In this document: piece by piece, positions 1 to 13,588 of the stretch | Layout of the letters: each line of letters begins with the position of its first letter | Numbering within the stretch: the stretch's first letter is position 1 | From: Chaenocephalus aceratus | Taxonomy: Eukaryota > Chordata > Actinopteri > Perciformes > Channichthyidae | Length of the DNA: 64,000 nt | Assembly (NCBI GenBank): GCA_023974075.1 | Contig: CM043800.1 | Location: forward strand, 10,624,894-10,688,893 | Direction: 5' to 3' | The notes under the pieces: model-generated | Seen by the model: the letters and a program-made list of their open reading frames with translations, nothing else | The model's database searches: none | What the model was told of the DNA's origin: nothing | Program-made: the position numbers and the translations under genes

Positions 1-1164
<1,164 letters not shown>

Positions 1165-1329
1165 GACTCACACCACCATCTCTGTTGACAGGGTAAATTG
1201 TATGAAAAGCTTTTAAAGCAATTAGTGGATTGAGCTGGAGCCTTTCTTCCCATTCGCACTGTTCATTAGCAGCTCCTCCAGTCTCTGATATTACCATCAC
1301 TCCAAGCTGGCATCAACACCACTCACTTC

Positions 1330-1332
<3 letters not shown>

Positions 1333-1410
<78 letters not shown>
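1333..1410. repeat. (TG)n microsatellite, 39 units
   Basis: 78 bp of pure TG, lying 169 bp after the CA tract at 1029-1163 and complementary to it. Confidence 0.99.
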
Positions 1411-1411
<1 letters not shown>

Positions 1412-3089
1412 ACATGTGTTTCCACATGTCTGACTGTGTGTATTTTACACCTCTCTTCGCTGAAGCCCAATTTCAAAGCACACAATTGTCAGGAAATAGA
1501 TCCTCGCCACCCCGCCGTTCTGACTATTTAAATCCATTTCAATAAAAGCTCAAACGAGGAAAATCCGATGAGACAACCAAAGAGATGTAATTTGGCCATC
1601 ATTGCTTTTCTTCCCTGATTATTTCTTTATAGCCATTTATTTATTCCCCTGAATAATGATCATCTGTCAGCCTGTGTCTTCATTTGGGTGTCCCAGTTAG
1701 ACGGGGACAGAGATGGCTTTTAAATGCAGTGGCAGAGCATTCATAGTCATCACTCATAGTATCACTTGCAGTGTAATGTGTATTGTAAACTGTAAATGAC
1801 TCAGAACAGCACTTGGTTTGATGACATCGCCAAGCATTTCAAATATTTGAGCTGTTAGCCACGCACACGGTAGATTTGGCTTCATAAGCTGAAATACAAC
1901 ATGTTAAAAAAACTACTCAGCGGAACCTTGCACCTGTAGGGAATATCCCCATGGATGTAAACTCCTTGAATAAAGTCATATGAATCTGTTTTATTTTGTT
2001 AACCAGAAGAATTTAAGGATGCATGTGGTGTTCTGTATTTTTATCACAGTGAGCAATAACACTTTGGGATACAAAACCAATACTTAGTTAGTAGGATCAA
2101 TTCAATGGTGACAATACAAAAAATATGTAGAATTTAATCAGATTTTCCTTTTGATGGACAATTTGCTTCCATGTGTCACCTGGATGTATTTCCCGTCTTC
2201 TATGTTGCCTGGTTGTGAATGATGAGTAATGATAGCTGAATGTAGTGGGATCTATGACCTTTTCTATCTGAATCACCTTTTGTATCTGAATCATTCAGAT
2301 AAAATGTCCAAACATATGTAAAAAGCAGGGAATTGGGCCATATTTTTTAAATGATAGTGGTTGTATTTATTGTCAAGTCAATTGAAGACACGTTTTTTTT
2401 TACTAATTGTGTTGACGTGGATTAGAATATGAAATACTCTCCAGGAAGATTATTTCCCATAAGTGGACTTTGAGGTCAGAGTGTATCATGTTGTCTTGTC
2501 AGTGTGGCCTTAGACGTTTTACCATAGAGTATAACCACTTTCTGCATAGACGTTTACAATTATACTTTCCATAGTGTTTTTATACAGTGTTCTTTATTAA
2601 TATCGTGTATACCACTTCAAACCTCGTGTTTCCTTGTAATTGCCATTCAAAGTGTGAGGCAAAGAAATTATTTAATTGTTCAGGAAACAATTGTGCAAAT
2701 GGCAACGCTTTTATTTATGTCTAGACTTGACTTTGGCAATAATATAGATTGTATTAATGCGATACGAGAATCACTCTCTCCTCAGTTTCTGTTATCCTAA
2801 AGGAATTTCTTTATTCAAGTTCACAGGCAGCATAGATACACTCTTTTTACTAATCCATGTTTCCTCCATCCTACTTGAAGAGTCATAAAAAGGGCTTTGT
2901 GAGCCATAGTATCTATCTTAAACAACACACTGCATTTCTTCAAGCAAATCTGAAGAAATGAAGACACCAGAAGTTCTTCAAATGTTTGAGAATTAAAAGT
3001 CTGACACCTTCTCTCACGTCAAAAGTTACAATCCACTTTATAAAACAGATAATTAAACTGCGATTCAGCAACTTTCTGTATACTTTTCA
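1411..3089. other. Non-coding, nothing recognised
   Basis: AT-rich sequence with no supported exon or element. Only short open frames without splice context are present. Confidence 0.4.
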
Positions 3090-3165
3090 ATAATAATAAT
3101 AATAATAATCCTTATATTTATTATAGCGATGTATCAAAGACTCTCAAAGCGCTTTACACATTCAG
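3090..3165 (-). mobile_element. LINE/SINE 3' tail fragment
   Basis: An AAT repeat of about 20 bp is followed by a stretch reading tatagcg... and caaagcgctttaca. The wording resembles the 3' tails of the fish L2 copies elsewhere in this window (tatagcacattt, caaagtgctgtaca). It is a short, old fragment in minus orientation. Confidence 0.5.
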
Positions 3166-4136
3166 ATCATACATGTAATGGTCATCTACAATCATTTTCT
3201 AAGACAATTGCATACAGGTTAAAACAGATTTTTAGTTTGAATTGTCCGTGGATGTTTTAAAATTTGAACTCATTTACATGTGTATATTTGTATGTGTGGG
3301 TCTGTGTTAGAGAGAGTTAATTATGTGGAACACTGGAGCGTCACTAGCTTTGAAGAGGGGAGAACCAAGAGCCGTACATTATTGATGAGTGACACACATT
3401 GCCGGCAGAGTCACAAACAGAAACACTGCCGCGCATTCATCTCTGCATGCTCTACGCGGCACACACACAACCTGAATTGTGCACACACACGCATTACACA
3501 CACACATATTAACGGTGTATATATTTGGCAGTGATCCTCCCTCCAGCGCCGGAGTATTTAACAGCGGTTGCTGACATACTTCCAGTACCTGCTATACGTT
3601 ACGCTTCCAACATGTCTCTCTGTGGTCCATATGGGACTGTCATTAGCTCTGTACGCTACATTATTTAGCAGACGGAGTATTTGATCCCACAGCACGAGCT
3701 GATCTCAGTCCATCATTAATGCTGAATCTGGCTCGAACCAGAGCACGCTTTCATTACTGTATTACACACACACACACACACGCACACGCACACACACTGA
3801 TTACGTCCTTATTATGATCTTCTATGTACGAGTCCCTAAATTAATCATAACATGTTTATTTCCTGAGTCCAACTGTGCTGGTTTAGTTACTGCAACAAAA
3901 CAGAATTTCTCCTCCAGCGAATCTTCACAAATTTAAACCAGTGCTTCAGTTGTGTTGCTCACAGCGTGCCCACTTTGCCTGCGTCTCCCTGCAGAGTGAA
4001 CCGAGAGAGTGTTTCCTCCAATTTGAAAGACATAGGAGGAAATACAAAAATAAAGAATGGGAAGAACACGAAGACATTTTGACACCAATTTTCAATGCTT
4101 TTGATTTGGCATACTATATTTTCGGTAAAAGTTTAA
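3166..4136. other. Non-coding with short CA runs
   Basis: Contains an imperfect CA/CG-interrupted run near 3766-3797. No gene was recognised. Confidence 0.4.
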
Positions 4137-4484
4137 TTAAAGGTAGGGTAGGTAAGTTTCAGAAACCGGCTGGAGATACACTTTTTGTTATATTCCATGG
4201 AATGCTCTTAACATCCCGATAGCAATACATATCTTAAGTGCTTTGACAAAAAATCCATTACAAAATTTCATCTGTAGAAGCCGTAATACTGTAAAAAGTA
4301 CAATGGCCTCCCTGCCTGTCAGCCTTCCATCGGGGCACAAACTTATCTCGTGCCCTCATTGGTCATGTGCGCGTTCGTGTGTGTTGGAGGAGGGGCTCTG
4401 TAAGGAAGTGGAAGATTTTCTCCGGTTGTGTATTTTCAAATTCTAGCGATCTCGAGCCGGTTTCTCAAACTACCCCACCTTTAA
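4137..4484. mobile_element. TTAA-flanked MITE, family A, copy 1
   Basis: TTAA at 4137-4140 and 4481-4484 bracket a 340-bp element whose ends are inverted repeats: AGGTAGGGTA and agaaaccggct at the left, agccggtttct and taccccacct at the right. Copy 2 at 24274-24576 shares the ends and the inner segment with cattggtcatgtgcgcgttc. The TTAA duplication and lack of coding sequence suggest a piggyBac-mobilised MITE, which is an inference. Confidence 0.8.
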
Positions 4485-5652
4485 GGTCGTGGTTCAAAAT
4501 ACTAAGTTTTGTCAAACCACAGAAAATTTAACCACCAGAAGGCGATGTGACCCGATCAAGAATATTTGATGAATATGAAAAATTGCTGAGAGCATACAAG
4601 GTTTCATTAAGTTACTCACAGATATTACATGCAATATAAACAGCTGATGACTTGTCACAAGTGCTATTGGTCCAACGATGACAGTAATTTACGCTGACTC
4701 ATCCAAACATGTACACACAAATACACAACCCAACCCAACTCAACTACGAAAAGTTGTTAGAAATATCCTTCAGCACTTTAAATTCCCATTCCTTTAAAAG
4801 CTGCACTCATGAGTATTTCAATGTGTGATCCATTTACAGCAACCTAGCTTTGTTGGGTTACTCTCAATTAGTGTTGATTATGGCAGTTATTTAAGATTTA
4901 GTCTGAGTCTTATTCTTTAGGAGGAAAACATCTGGGTGTTTTTGTCATTACATTTTTGAACATTGTAAGTCAAATGTTTATTTTATTGTATATTTTTCTA
5001 TATAGTCTTAGTTCCTATCAAATGCCACAGATTATATAGAACATTTAATCAATTGAGTCCAACTAAATCCAATACGTTTCTCATTTTAGTCTAACTTATT
5101 TGACATAATATTTGATATTATCATTATGAGATAAAAAAACACAGAATGCTGCCCCTTCCCCCCCGACTGTAATATCCCAACATAGCTGTAATGAGAGGCA
5201 GGTCAACAATATGGCATGTTGATATAGTCAAAGTTAGTCTTTAATAACAATGGGGCCTTCTTGTCTCATCATAGTTATGGAAACAGTTTGTTAACAGACA
5301 TATTCACCTCGTAATTTTTTTCCCACATTGCTTTGGAAGCTTTCTAAGCACATTTTCAGCACCAGCAGGCAGTTACTTTAGGTAACAGTTGATCAACTGA
5401 ATGTGCTCCAGCTGCCCATCACCATTGGACAGACAAAGGTAGCCATGAGTGAAGAAGACACTGCAGAATGAATCATGGTGGTGGAGACCAAAGCGGAACT
5501 AAAAGGAGAACTTACAGTAGACACTACTTCTTATGAAGGCTATTGCTGCTCTGTGTCTGTTTGATGTTGGCATTAGGAGCCATTTGCTAACAGGCTCTAC
5601 ATATCGCTTCATTCTGCTTTGATGGCAGAAACTTAGCAGTATCCTGGATATT
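4485..5652. other. Non-coding, nothing recognised
   Basis: AT-rich sequence with no supported gene or element. Confidence 0.4.
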
Positions 5653-5892
5653 TTAAAGGTCCCCTATTATACTGGTTTTCATGAATATGTTATAGGTCTC
5701 AGATATATACAAACATGTCTCTGAAGTGTTTGGCTCGAAATACCACATAACAGATCATTGCAGCATTACCCATAATCCCCTCTGTTTCAGCCCTGTTTCA
5801 AAAGTGCTGATTCTCTGTCTGTCACTTTAGATGAAAATAAGGAGCCACTCCCCACGCCCCTCTGAGAGATATTTGGTTAAAAAGAACACAAT
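5653..5892. mobile_element. TTAA MITE, family B, one-ended fragment
   Basis: Begins TTAA-AGGTCCCCTATTAT. It continues with wording also found, inverted, in the full copy at 50305-50933: tctcagatatatacaaa, atgtctctgaagtgtttggctc, and ctgtttcaaaagt. The other terminus is not found. A different repeat-like segment beginning ggcgtgttcacaccgg follows. Confidence 0.65.
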
Positions 5893-8233
5893 AGGCGTGT
5901 TCACACCGGAGTGCTTTTCCCCGTACTTTTCCCGTTTAGTTCCGATAGTGCCTGGAATTTTGCGTTCACACCAAAAAGAGTACTTAGTTCCGAGAACTTT
6001 CACCCCCATTTTAGTACAGGTGGTCCTATCCTGGGGAGAGAAAAGTACCAATTCCGATTGGCTGGGCGAATTGCGGTGGGGGGGGTTGTTACTTTGGTTG
6101 GTGATTGGTTACACAAGCCAAAAAAATCGTTATGACATAAGTGGCCAACATCTGATCAGCTCATTTTCAGACAGGTTTTTATATAATCTCTTTACACAGA
6201 GGGGACACATGTTGATGTAGAAAAGACTTGAACAATTAGATTTGGCATACTACTGTGGTGACCTTTCACAATGGGTTATGCCTTTTGCCATCAGTTTCAA
6301 TTATTTAAAACTTTGTCTTGAGAAATTACCTTTTTCCAAAATGTCTGTAATGCTTCAGCTTCTGTTGCTATGAGGAAGGAGCCAATCCTAGGTGTCAATC
6401 AGAGCTATTGCAAATTCAAAACAATGCTATGGGAGCATAGAACAGCAACATCGGTGCATACATGTATCCATCCAAAGTTGACATAGAATCTAAAAGAACT
6501 GATTTAAACTGCTGAACAGTGTAATTCTAAGGGTGGTTATACAAACTATGTTTTGACTTTCAACAACATACATGTGATGCCAGATTAATCGGACACATTA
6601 GTTTACAACTGTGATAAACCACCAAGAACAACTCTGACACAGCAATCCCGTTTTGTTATATTTGTAACAAAATACATATCTTCTATGTACATAAAATGAC
6701 TTAAAGCTCATGAACAGAACAAAGTAGGACAAATAACTTCCTAACTCAGGAAGTGTGACATTCCGATGAGCATGTAAATGCACCATAGGCCTTTGTGAAG
6801 GTCTGCCTTCTCCGAGTATCATTCGAGTCGTAAGTGAAATCTCAGAAGCACTCAGTCTCTGTCATATTGGCCTGATGTACTTTTCTTCTCCGGTTCAATA
6901 GCTGCTCTGGCAGTCAGTGCAGACAGGGGACTCGTTGTTTTTTATGGAGCCACATTATTGTTTTATTGGGGTCAAGGGTCAAGCGCCCATACTCTGGGCT
7001 GTGTCTGAAAATCAATACTGCATACAAGAGCCCCGAGAGCACAAATATAGATGAATGAATATTCGTAAATCTCATGTAACACTACATCTCTTTCTCTCAC
7101 ACACTTACATGCGTGAGCGTATGAGGAAGGACACACACACATTGCCACAAGCTGAGACGGACATACATATAGTAGCTAGCATGTAGTGATGTGTGTTTGT
7201 GTGTGTCATCGCGGACCATTTCCCAATTCATGTACAGACGGTTAGAGACGCGAGGGATCGAACTGTGCTAGTGACCTTTCTCATCCAGCACCCACAGATC
7301 ACTTTACACCCACACTCGCCTTCTTCACTCGCCAACCTTTGGCTTTTTATGAAATGCAAACCAATTGATGCTCACCCTAGACCTCCAAATGCCTTCTAAA
7401 GCAACCACACTTAGGGTAAGTGATGTATACATTAGCTAATATCTCTGCCAAATCAGCTTATAAGTAATAAGTAATTCAGTGATGGAACGTCGCTACAAAA
7501 AACACAAACAGAAGATGATTTAAACGAGCGCAGTGTCCCATCTTTAAACATCATTACACCATTAATAGTGATACCCCGGTGCAATTACTGTAAACAAATG
7601 AGGCCATGGACGAGATGATTGGTCGTCTGTATTACACTTCATCTTTCAGGCAAACACAAAACAGTTGCTCATGTTAACATTTATTTTTCCACTGGGAATA
7701 AAGTTCAGACACCAGTTTGTCAGGGTTTTATTCAGTACTCAAAATAGAAAGTATATATGTCGTGCAGGGTGCAGTGTAAGCTTCTTGCAGTATTTCGACT
7801 TCTTCTCAATTTTCAGGCATTTCAACTTGGCTTTTTTAAATGTCGGAATGTCAAATATGAATGTCAAGTATCGGTATTTCGAAGTACATGGTTACTTTTA
7901 AAAGACCATTTTCTGGTGTTTCGTCCTTTTGACCACAACAAATGGATTCAAGGTCACCGAGCATGTACCTTTTGTAACATTTCTTTCAGTGAGAATATTT
8001 TCATAAACTCTGCTTTCATTGTTGACGTGTATACAGGGAGTAAGGTCTTTTGTGAGTTGTCACGAATAAAACAAACAATGGCAGATTTTTGAACAATAGC
8101 TGGTTCTCATCTTGCTATCAGGACTTTAACATGTTTACTGTACATGAACAGTTCCACTTTCACTGTGGAACGGTGCTGTCACAATGTGCTACTGAGTTCA
8201 CTGCTCCATTATCCAACGACCATACGTGTGTGT

Positions 8234-8277
<44 letters not shown>

Positions 8278-8390
8278 GCGTGCGTGCCCCAACCTGTCCA
8301 CTGCTTTCATAGTGCTTCAATTGTGAGTTTGTGTTGGCGATTTGAAAGAGATTTAAATGTTTTCTAACTAGTGTTAAGGGTTTGCTGTAT
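5893..8390. other. Non-coding; possible MITE end near 5893-6110
   Basis: 5897-6110 has a GC-richer stretch starting gtgttcacaccggagtg, like the ends of many fish DNA-transposon MITEs, but no matching second end was found. The remainder is AT-rich with (CA) and (GT) motifs and no supported gene. Confidence 0.35.
8225..8286. repeat. Imperfect (TG)n microsatellite
   Basis: GT run with interspersed GC steps (tgcgtg), about 62 bp. Confidence 0.95.
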
Positions 8391-8397
8391 AGCTTTC

Positions 8398-8472
8398 TTG
8401 GTATAGCTGGCTGCCCTAATACTGGAGCTTGGTCCCCATGCGGACGACCCAGGTTCGAATCCCGCCTGGCCC
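8398..8472 (+). other. tRNA-like sequence with intact B box
   Basis: Reads tggtatagctggctgccc..., then ggttcgaatcccg, which is a canonical RNA polymerase III B box, followed by cctggccc and an A-rich stretch. The spacing suits a tRNA pseudogene or the head of a tRNA-derived SINE. The A box is weak and a full cloverleaf is not obvious, so I do not call a functional tRNA. Confidence 0.45.
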
Positions 8473-8479
8473 TAAAATA

Positions 8480-9400
8480 TATCTTTAAAAAAGAAAACAA
8501 CTGTGTTTATGTAGATAAGATTTTAGACAACATAGCATAAAAAAGTATATTCCAACATGCGTAAGTACTTCTTAATGTGGCAACGATTTTATGATAATAC
8601 CTTTTAGATGTGTAATATATTTATTAATAATAAAACCCAAGACAGAGCCCCTTTAGTACATGACATGTCCTTAGGGGTCAAATGTAAAGCAGGACATTTG
8701 ATGTTGAAGTCAATTCCTTACATGCACTGACAGAGATAACAGCAGGAGACAAAGAAAAGTCACTAAGGCTCATATGATCCTTTTAATCCTTTACCCTCGG
8801 CTGTAGCGTTTGCCCTGTAGCAAGGACACAATCCCTCTCTGCCTTTACACTATCTGCCCTTTGGTTTCAAAACACCACCGAGTTGAGTAGTGTTGAGGGT
8901 ATTAATGCCCCTCGCTATTCGTCTTTGTCTTTTGCTCTTTTTATCGCCTGCCAATCTCTCAGTCTGTCTCCCTGTCACCCGTCTTACTAAACCGGGGTGA
9001 CATGACCAGTCCTAGGTTGCTATGGCGACAGTCCCACTGGTATGGCGGCAGTGGCGATGGCAGCGTTCAACGGGTCCTCATGTGTGCTCGCATGTGTGTA
9101 TTTCTGTGTCTTCGGGGTGTGAGTTGCCAAGACGTGGTGAGGAGGATGTGTGTGTAGTTGTGTGTTCATATTCCTTTGAATGTGTTTTCTGTGTGTGTTA
9201 AGGTATGTGTGCGGCCTCCTGCAGATGTTCTCTGGCCCCAGTGCCTCCTGCCAGCTGCTCCGCCCCCAGAACACACACTCTCTTCTCTTAATTAAGAGCC
9301 CTGTGCCATGGTGGGCGACTCTACGGGGGCACGATGGCACTCACACTCATGCACGTGCACACCAAAAGTGCTAGCAGTTTTTTCTGTGTGAGTGTTTTTA
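8480..9400. other. Non-coding, nothing recognised
   Basis: No supported exon. The segment near 9060-9370 is GT-rich on one strand. Confidence 0.4.
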
Positions 9401-9416
9401 TTTGTGTGTGTGTGAG

Positions 9417-9600
<184 letters not shown>

Positions 9601-10405
9601 AGATGATGCTCTGGTGTTGCCCTTGAAGCCCTGTGGTGGTGATGGTGCTGGTGCTGGTAGGTAAACAAGCAGCTAATAAGGCCTGTGTGTCTAATCCACA
9701 CACTCCAGCAGACACCACAGTCAGGGGCTACTGACACTAACACTGAGGAAGAGGAGGGATGGTTGTAGAAGGAGGAGGAAGAGTAGGAGAAGGAGCAAGG
9801 ATTTGGTTAGAGACAGGGTTAAGACAGAGGAGGAGGGAGGAGGTGAAAGTGGAGTTGGAACTGCTGAAGTAGATGTGGGACTGTTGGAGAGTTCATATCC
9901 AGTCAGTAAGGAGGAGTGTGGAGAGGCAGGTCTTGTGCATGCATACATACTTGGGTTTCGTCCAAGTATTTGTGCAAATGAGGGTGTTCTGCCAGGCATT
10001 AGCACAGTGTGAAGGCAATCCAGCCTCCTCATTCACTTCAATGACACCACTGCGTTTACACTGTGGGGATGCCAACGCAGAGGCTATATCAAAGAAATGC
10101 AGCAATGATGTGTAATGTTATTATGCAACGAAGTATGATGGCCAATGAGTTATACGCATTCCTGATAGATAAATGCAGATTGAACTGGCTAATTCTGCCG
10201 GTTACATTGAAATCATCAGAGAGGTATTGTCATCGTAGCGTCTACAGTGGTGTGTTTCACTGGTACCTAAAACACTACAATACCACTAAGACAGCATTAG
10301 CAGGTCCAATGTCCATTCCATTTTTGCAAATGCCAGGAACAAAACATTTGGCGCTGACGTATGCTTGACTTCTAAGATGAACTGATTAGATTCTGGTTGT
10401 AAAAG

Positions 10406-11135
10406 TTCAAGGTCACTATGACCTTTTTTTTTTTTTTTTTTTTTTTTTTGAGAGGCATTAAGTTTACTTAAAATAATAACCATTTGGAAATGTCATTGCA
10501 AATCTTTATAGACATGTTACAAGATTGTATTTTCCTAAGGGACAGAAAAAAGTACTTGAACTCATTTATGAAACATGGAAAGGAGGGCTTGCCTCCTCTC
10601 CATTTACTACAATGTAAATGATATTTACCCAAAATAATAATTATATTTACCAAATCAGATATGGGAGAATCCAAATGATCCATATAATATAAAATGTGAT
10701 ATATTTTGAAGGCCGGAATGTTTGTTAATTTAAGTAACAACCAATCTCTCACATTCAACCAAAACAATTTGGAAAAAGGGCATGAGAAAAATAAATGTTC
10801 CAACGATTCATCAGATAGATTACAAAAGGAACATGGTTCCACTTCAAATTTAAATCTTGAATTTAAAAAAGTAGAAACCGGGTAGATTTTATGAACAATT
10901 TTAAAATGAGTTTCTTTCGCTTTAGGAGAAATAGGCCATTTTATAAAATAAGTGAGAGCTTTTTCCATTACAGATAAAGTGTCTAAATCGGTCCCTTGTG
11001 GAAATAAGCCTCTGTTCAAATTGTGAAAAAAGTGGGATTTCAAAGAAGCATTAATAGATTTGTTATTCTTAAGAGTATCGCCAATAAATTCCAAATTAGG
11101 TAAAACTGATACAACATTCAAGGTCACTATGACCT
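10406..11135 (-). mobile_element. 5'-truncated L1-like LINE with 19-bp target-site duplication
   Basis: The 19-bp direct repeat ttcaaggtcactatgacct occurs at 10406-10424 and 11117-11135. Between them lies a minus-strand LINE whose poly(A) tail appears as a T run of about 28 bases (10423-10449). The exact duplication, A tail and 5' truncation are the signature of target-primed reverse transcription. Its unbroken frame suggests a recent insertion. Confidence 0.9.
10468..11116 (-). pseudogene. C-terminal part of L1/Tx1-like ORF2
   Basis: About 215 residues of the region after the reverse transcriptase. The segment PISPKAKETHFKIVHKIYPV is followed by a Cys-His cluster (EPCSFCNLSDESLEHLFFSC, then FW), typical of the C-terminal CCHC-like motif of L1-clade ORF2. 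The reading frame enters from the 5' truncation point with no start codon of its own and ends at a stop near the A tail. Endonuclease and polymerase domains are missing, so it encodes no complete protein. Confidence 0.82.
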
Positions 11136-11655
11136 AACACTTAAGGTTTCTTCAAATGTGGTGCACACATCCACTTGGACTCAAGAATAAACTGATTAAG
11201 ATGTGTTGGTCAGAGGTAAATGTCGCTGTGATCTCACTAAATCAAAAATGAACGTGCTAATTATGACTACTCACACTAATGTCAAATAGGATACAATAAT
11301 AAAGTGATGACATTTTGGACAGATATGGATATAAACATGCAATCAGACTGTAAGCAGAAGCATACAACCGTTCGGTGATGTCTATTTTCTATACAGTGCC
11401 TTTTACAGTCTGATTGTCTGGTTATAATACAAACAAAATCTCAAACTATTAAATTGAGAAAATCTCTAAAGTTACAGAAACGCACACTGAAAATATTTTG
11501 AGGGACAACATATTAGCCATACCCTGACCACTAAAGGGACATGAGGAATCCATTATTACAGACATTATGTCCCATGAGACCATGGATGAGTAGCTACAGT
11601 AGAATATTGATTGATAGATGGATAGATTACTAATAACTTGGGAGTGATTTAAGAC

Positions 11656-12124
11656 TTAAAGGGGCCCTGTTTTTCTCTTTGGGTTACCTTTCCTATAGTG
11701 TTTTATATGGGGTTCGGTGCATGTAAATGGTCTGGAAATGCTCAAATTCAAAGGTCCCTACCAAGGGAGTTTCTCTTGACCCCCCCCCCCCCCCCCCCCC
11801 CCCCCCCTACCTGAAACGCCTCCTTTTTCTTACTTCAGTAACATAGTAACATCACCATGTAACACTCGTGCTTCTATAGCACTCCAAAACATTGTACGTG
11901 ATAGGAAAAGGTGCGGGACTAAGCGGTTGATCAATCACAACAAAGCCAGCCAGCTAACCAATCAGAGCAGACTGGGCTCTGGTCTCAGACAGAGGGTGAA
12001 AAGAGGTGCTGCAGCACAGGCAGTATGAGAAAAATAAAGGGCTTTTGAACATTAAATCATGGAGACATGTCACAGGAGAGACACAAAGTACAAATATATG
12101 AACGCTGATAGTGAGCCCCTTTAA
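11656..12124. mobile_element. TTAA MITE, family C, copy 1
   Basis: TTAA at 11656-11659 and 12121-12124 flank 461 bp beginning AGGGGCCCTGTTTTTCTC and ending tagtgagcccct. Inner wording (cctttcctatagtg, gcatgtaaatggtctg, ggtccctacca) recurs at 24040 and 25410. Contains a run of 28 C. Confidence 0.78.
11780..11807. repeat. Poly(C) run, 28 bases
   Basis: Uninterrupted C (G on the minus strand), inside the family C MITE. Confidence 0.98.
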
Positions 12125-13425
12125 ATGCCCTGTATACAGTATACCACCACACAGACAGTAGGTAGTATATATATTGAACACTATAGAGCAATTCAATAAT
12201 AAAGAACAACCTGTTTTTAACTCCATGCATATACTTCAGTGCATTATAATGGTCGCTCACCTATGATTCATATGTTACACCTGGTTTGTGCAGCATTTCA
12301 AATGTAGTGTTATATTTGTTGTAATAAGTTTAAATCTAAAAAAGTGGAATGTTACATTAACATGCACATAAATGGTTTCCCAGTATGTTCTTCCTTATCC
12401 TGCCCTCAGTCCCTCTTCTTTAATGTTTGTCTAAGTCTCATCTAGATGTACTGTCACTTAGTCCTGCTGCTCTGCATGTTCCTTATTATCTCTTACTCTG
12501 TTTTCCCCTCTTTTTCACCTCACCCATCCCTCTAATTTCTCTGCTTTCTCTTCGTTATTTTCTTCCCTTTCTCTCCCTCCTCCTCTCTGTCATCTCCTCT
12601 CCTCTTCCCCTAACACACCCGGACACGACAGAACACCACGGATAGTTAATAATTCTCTAATTTCCGCTCTTCACGGCGCGTAGAAGGTGTCGCAGATAAC
12701 CTGATTTATCAGACGGCTATTAGAATGTGAATCAGGGGCATTACAGCAATGGACATTAACGTGCACATTGTTTAAACAACGCCACGGGACTAATGGATTT
12801 CAAAATGAATTTGTCAACATGGTTCTCCGTGAATGTAATTAGTCAAATGAGAGCAGTGGAGGAGGCCAGAGGAGGACTTGGGAAGCAGTTTAGTGGGAAG
12901 AAAAAGGAGTCATATACATACACACCGCAACAGTGAGCTATCGGTGTAATGGATTAAGAATGTTACACTGTCGTTTACGGAGACACGAGATTACCAATGG
13001 ATTTGTCAACAACTGACACAAATTCAACCCTTTTTTCCCCAAGAGACTTAACTTTGTGAAAAATTAACAACTTATTAGACTAATGTATGCAAACTGTATA
13101 TCACAGGGGGAGTATCATTACATACTTGGACTGATTTACCATTGTTGCATATTTTTTAATTTTAATTTGAAGGTGTTCATCATTACACTGAATACATTTA
13201 ACAAGCAGAAGCAAAACAGAAGATTGAGTTAACAAACTAAATCAGTACATTGCTTTGTGGCACTTACACACATTACAAATATAACACACAAGCATTAGAG
13301 AGAATGGTCCATAGATTACAAGTACATTCATAATTACAAGGCGTTCTTTTATCCATAAATGTTCTAAAGTTTTTAAAGAATAAAAGCTAGTGTTTATACA
13401 ATTTTGTTACAGTTAACTTATTCTA
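12125..13425. other. Non-coding; possible conserved element at 12645-12860
   Basis: 12400-12640 is pyrimidine-rich. 12645-12860 is a repeat-free, compositionally balanced block with many homeodomain-like TAAT words and no long open frame, the look of a vertebrate conserved non-coding element. This is inference only. Confidence 0.35.
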
Positions 13426-13588
13426 TTAAAGAGGACATGCTATGCTCCTTTTCAGGTTCATATTTGTGTTTAGTCTCGACTGTGACGTGTTTCCATGTTT
13501 AATGTTTAAAAAGCTAAGAGCATTCCATGGAATATAACAAAAAGTGTATCTCGAGCCGGTTTCTCAAACTTATCTACCCCACCTTTAA
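13426..13588. mobile_element. Chimeric TTAA MITE (family C left end, family A right end)
   Basis: TTAA at 13426-13429 and 13585-13588 flank 155 bp. The left part (agaggacatgctatgc, gttcatatttgtgt, gtttccatg) matches family C as at 60727-60835. The right part (cattccatggaatataacaa, agtgtatctcgagccggtttc, taccccacct) matches the family A terminus. Confidence 0.72.

Noticed and set aside
3766..3797. CRISPR-like alternation of repeats and spacers in CA-rich segments
   Set aside because: These are imperfect microsatellites in an animal genome with no spacer structure.
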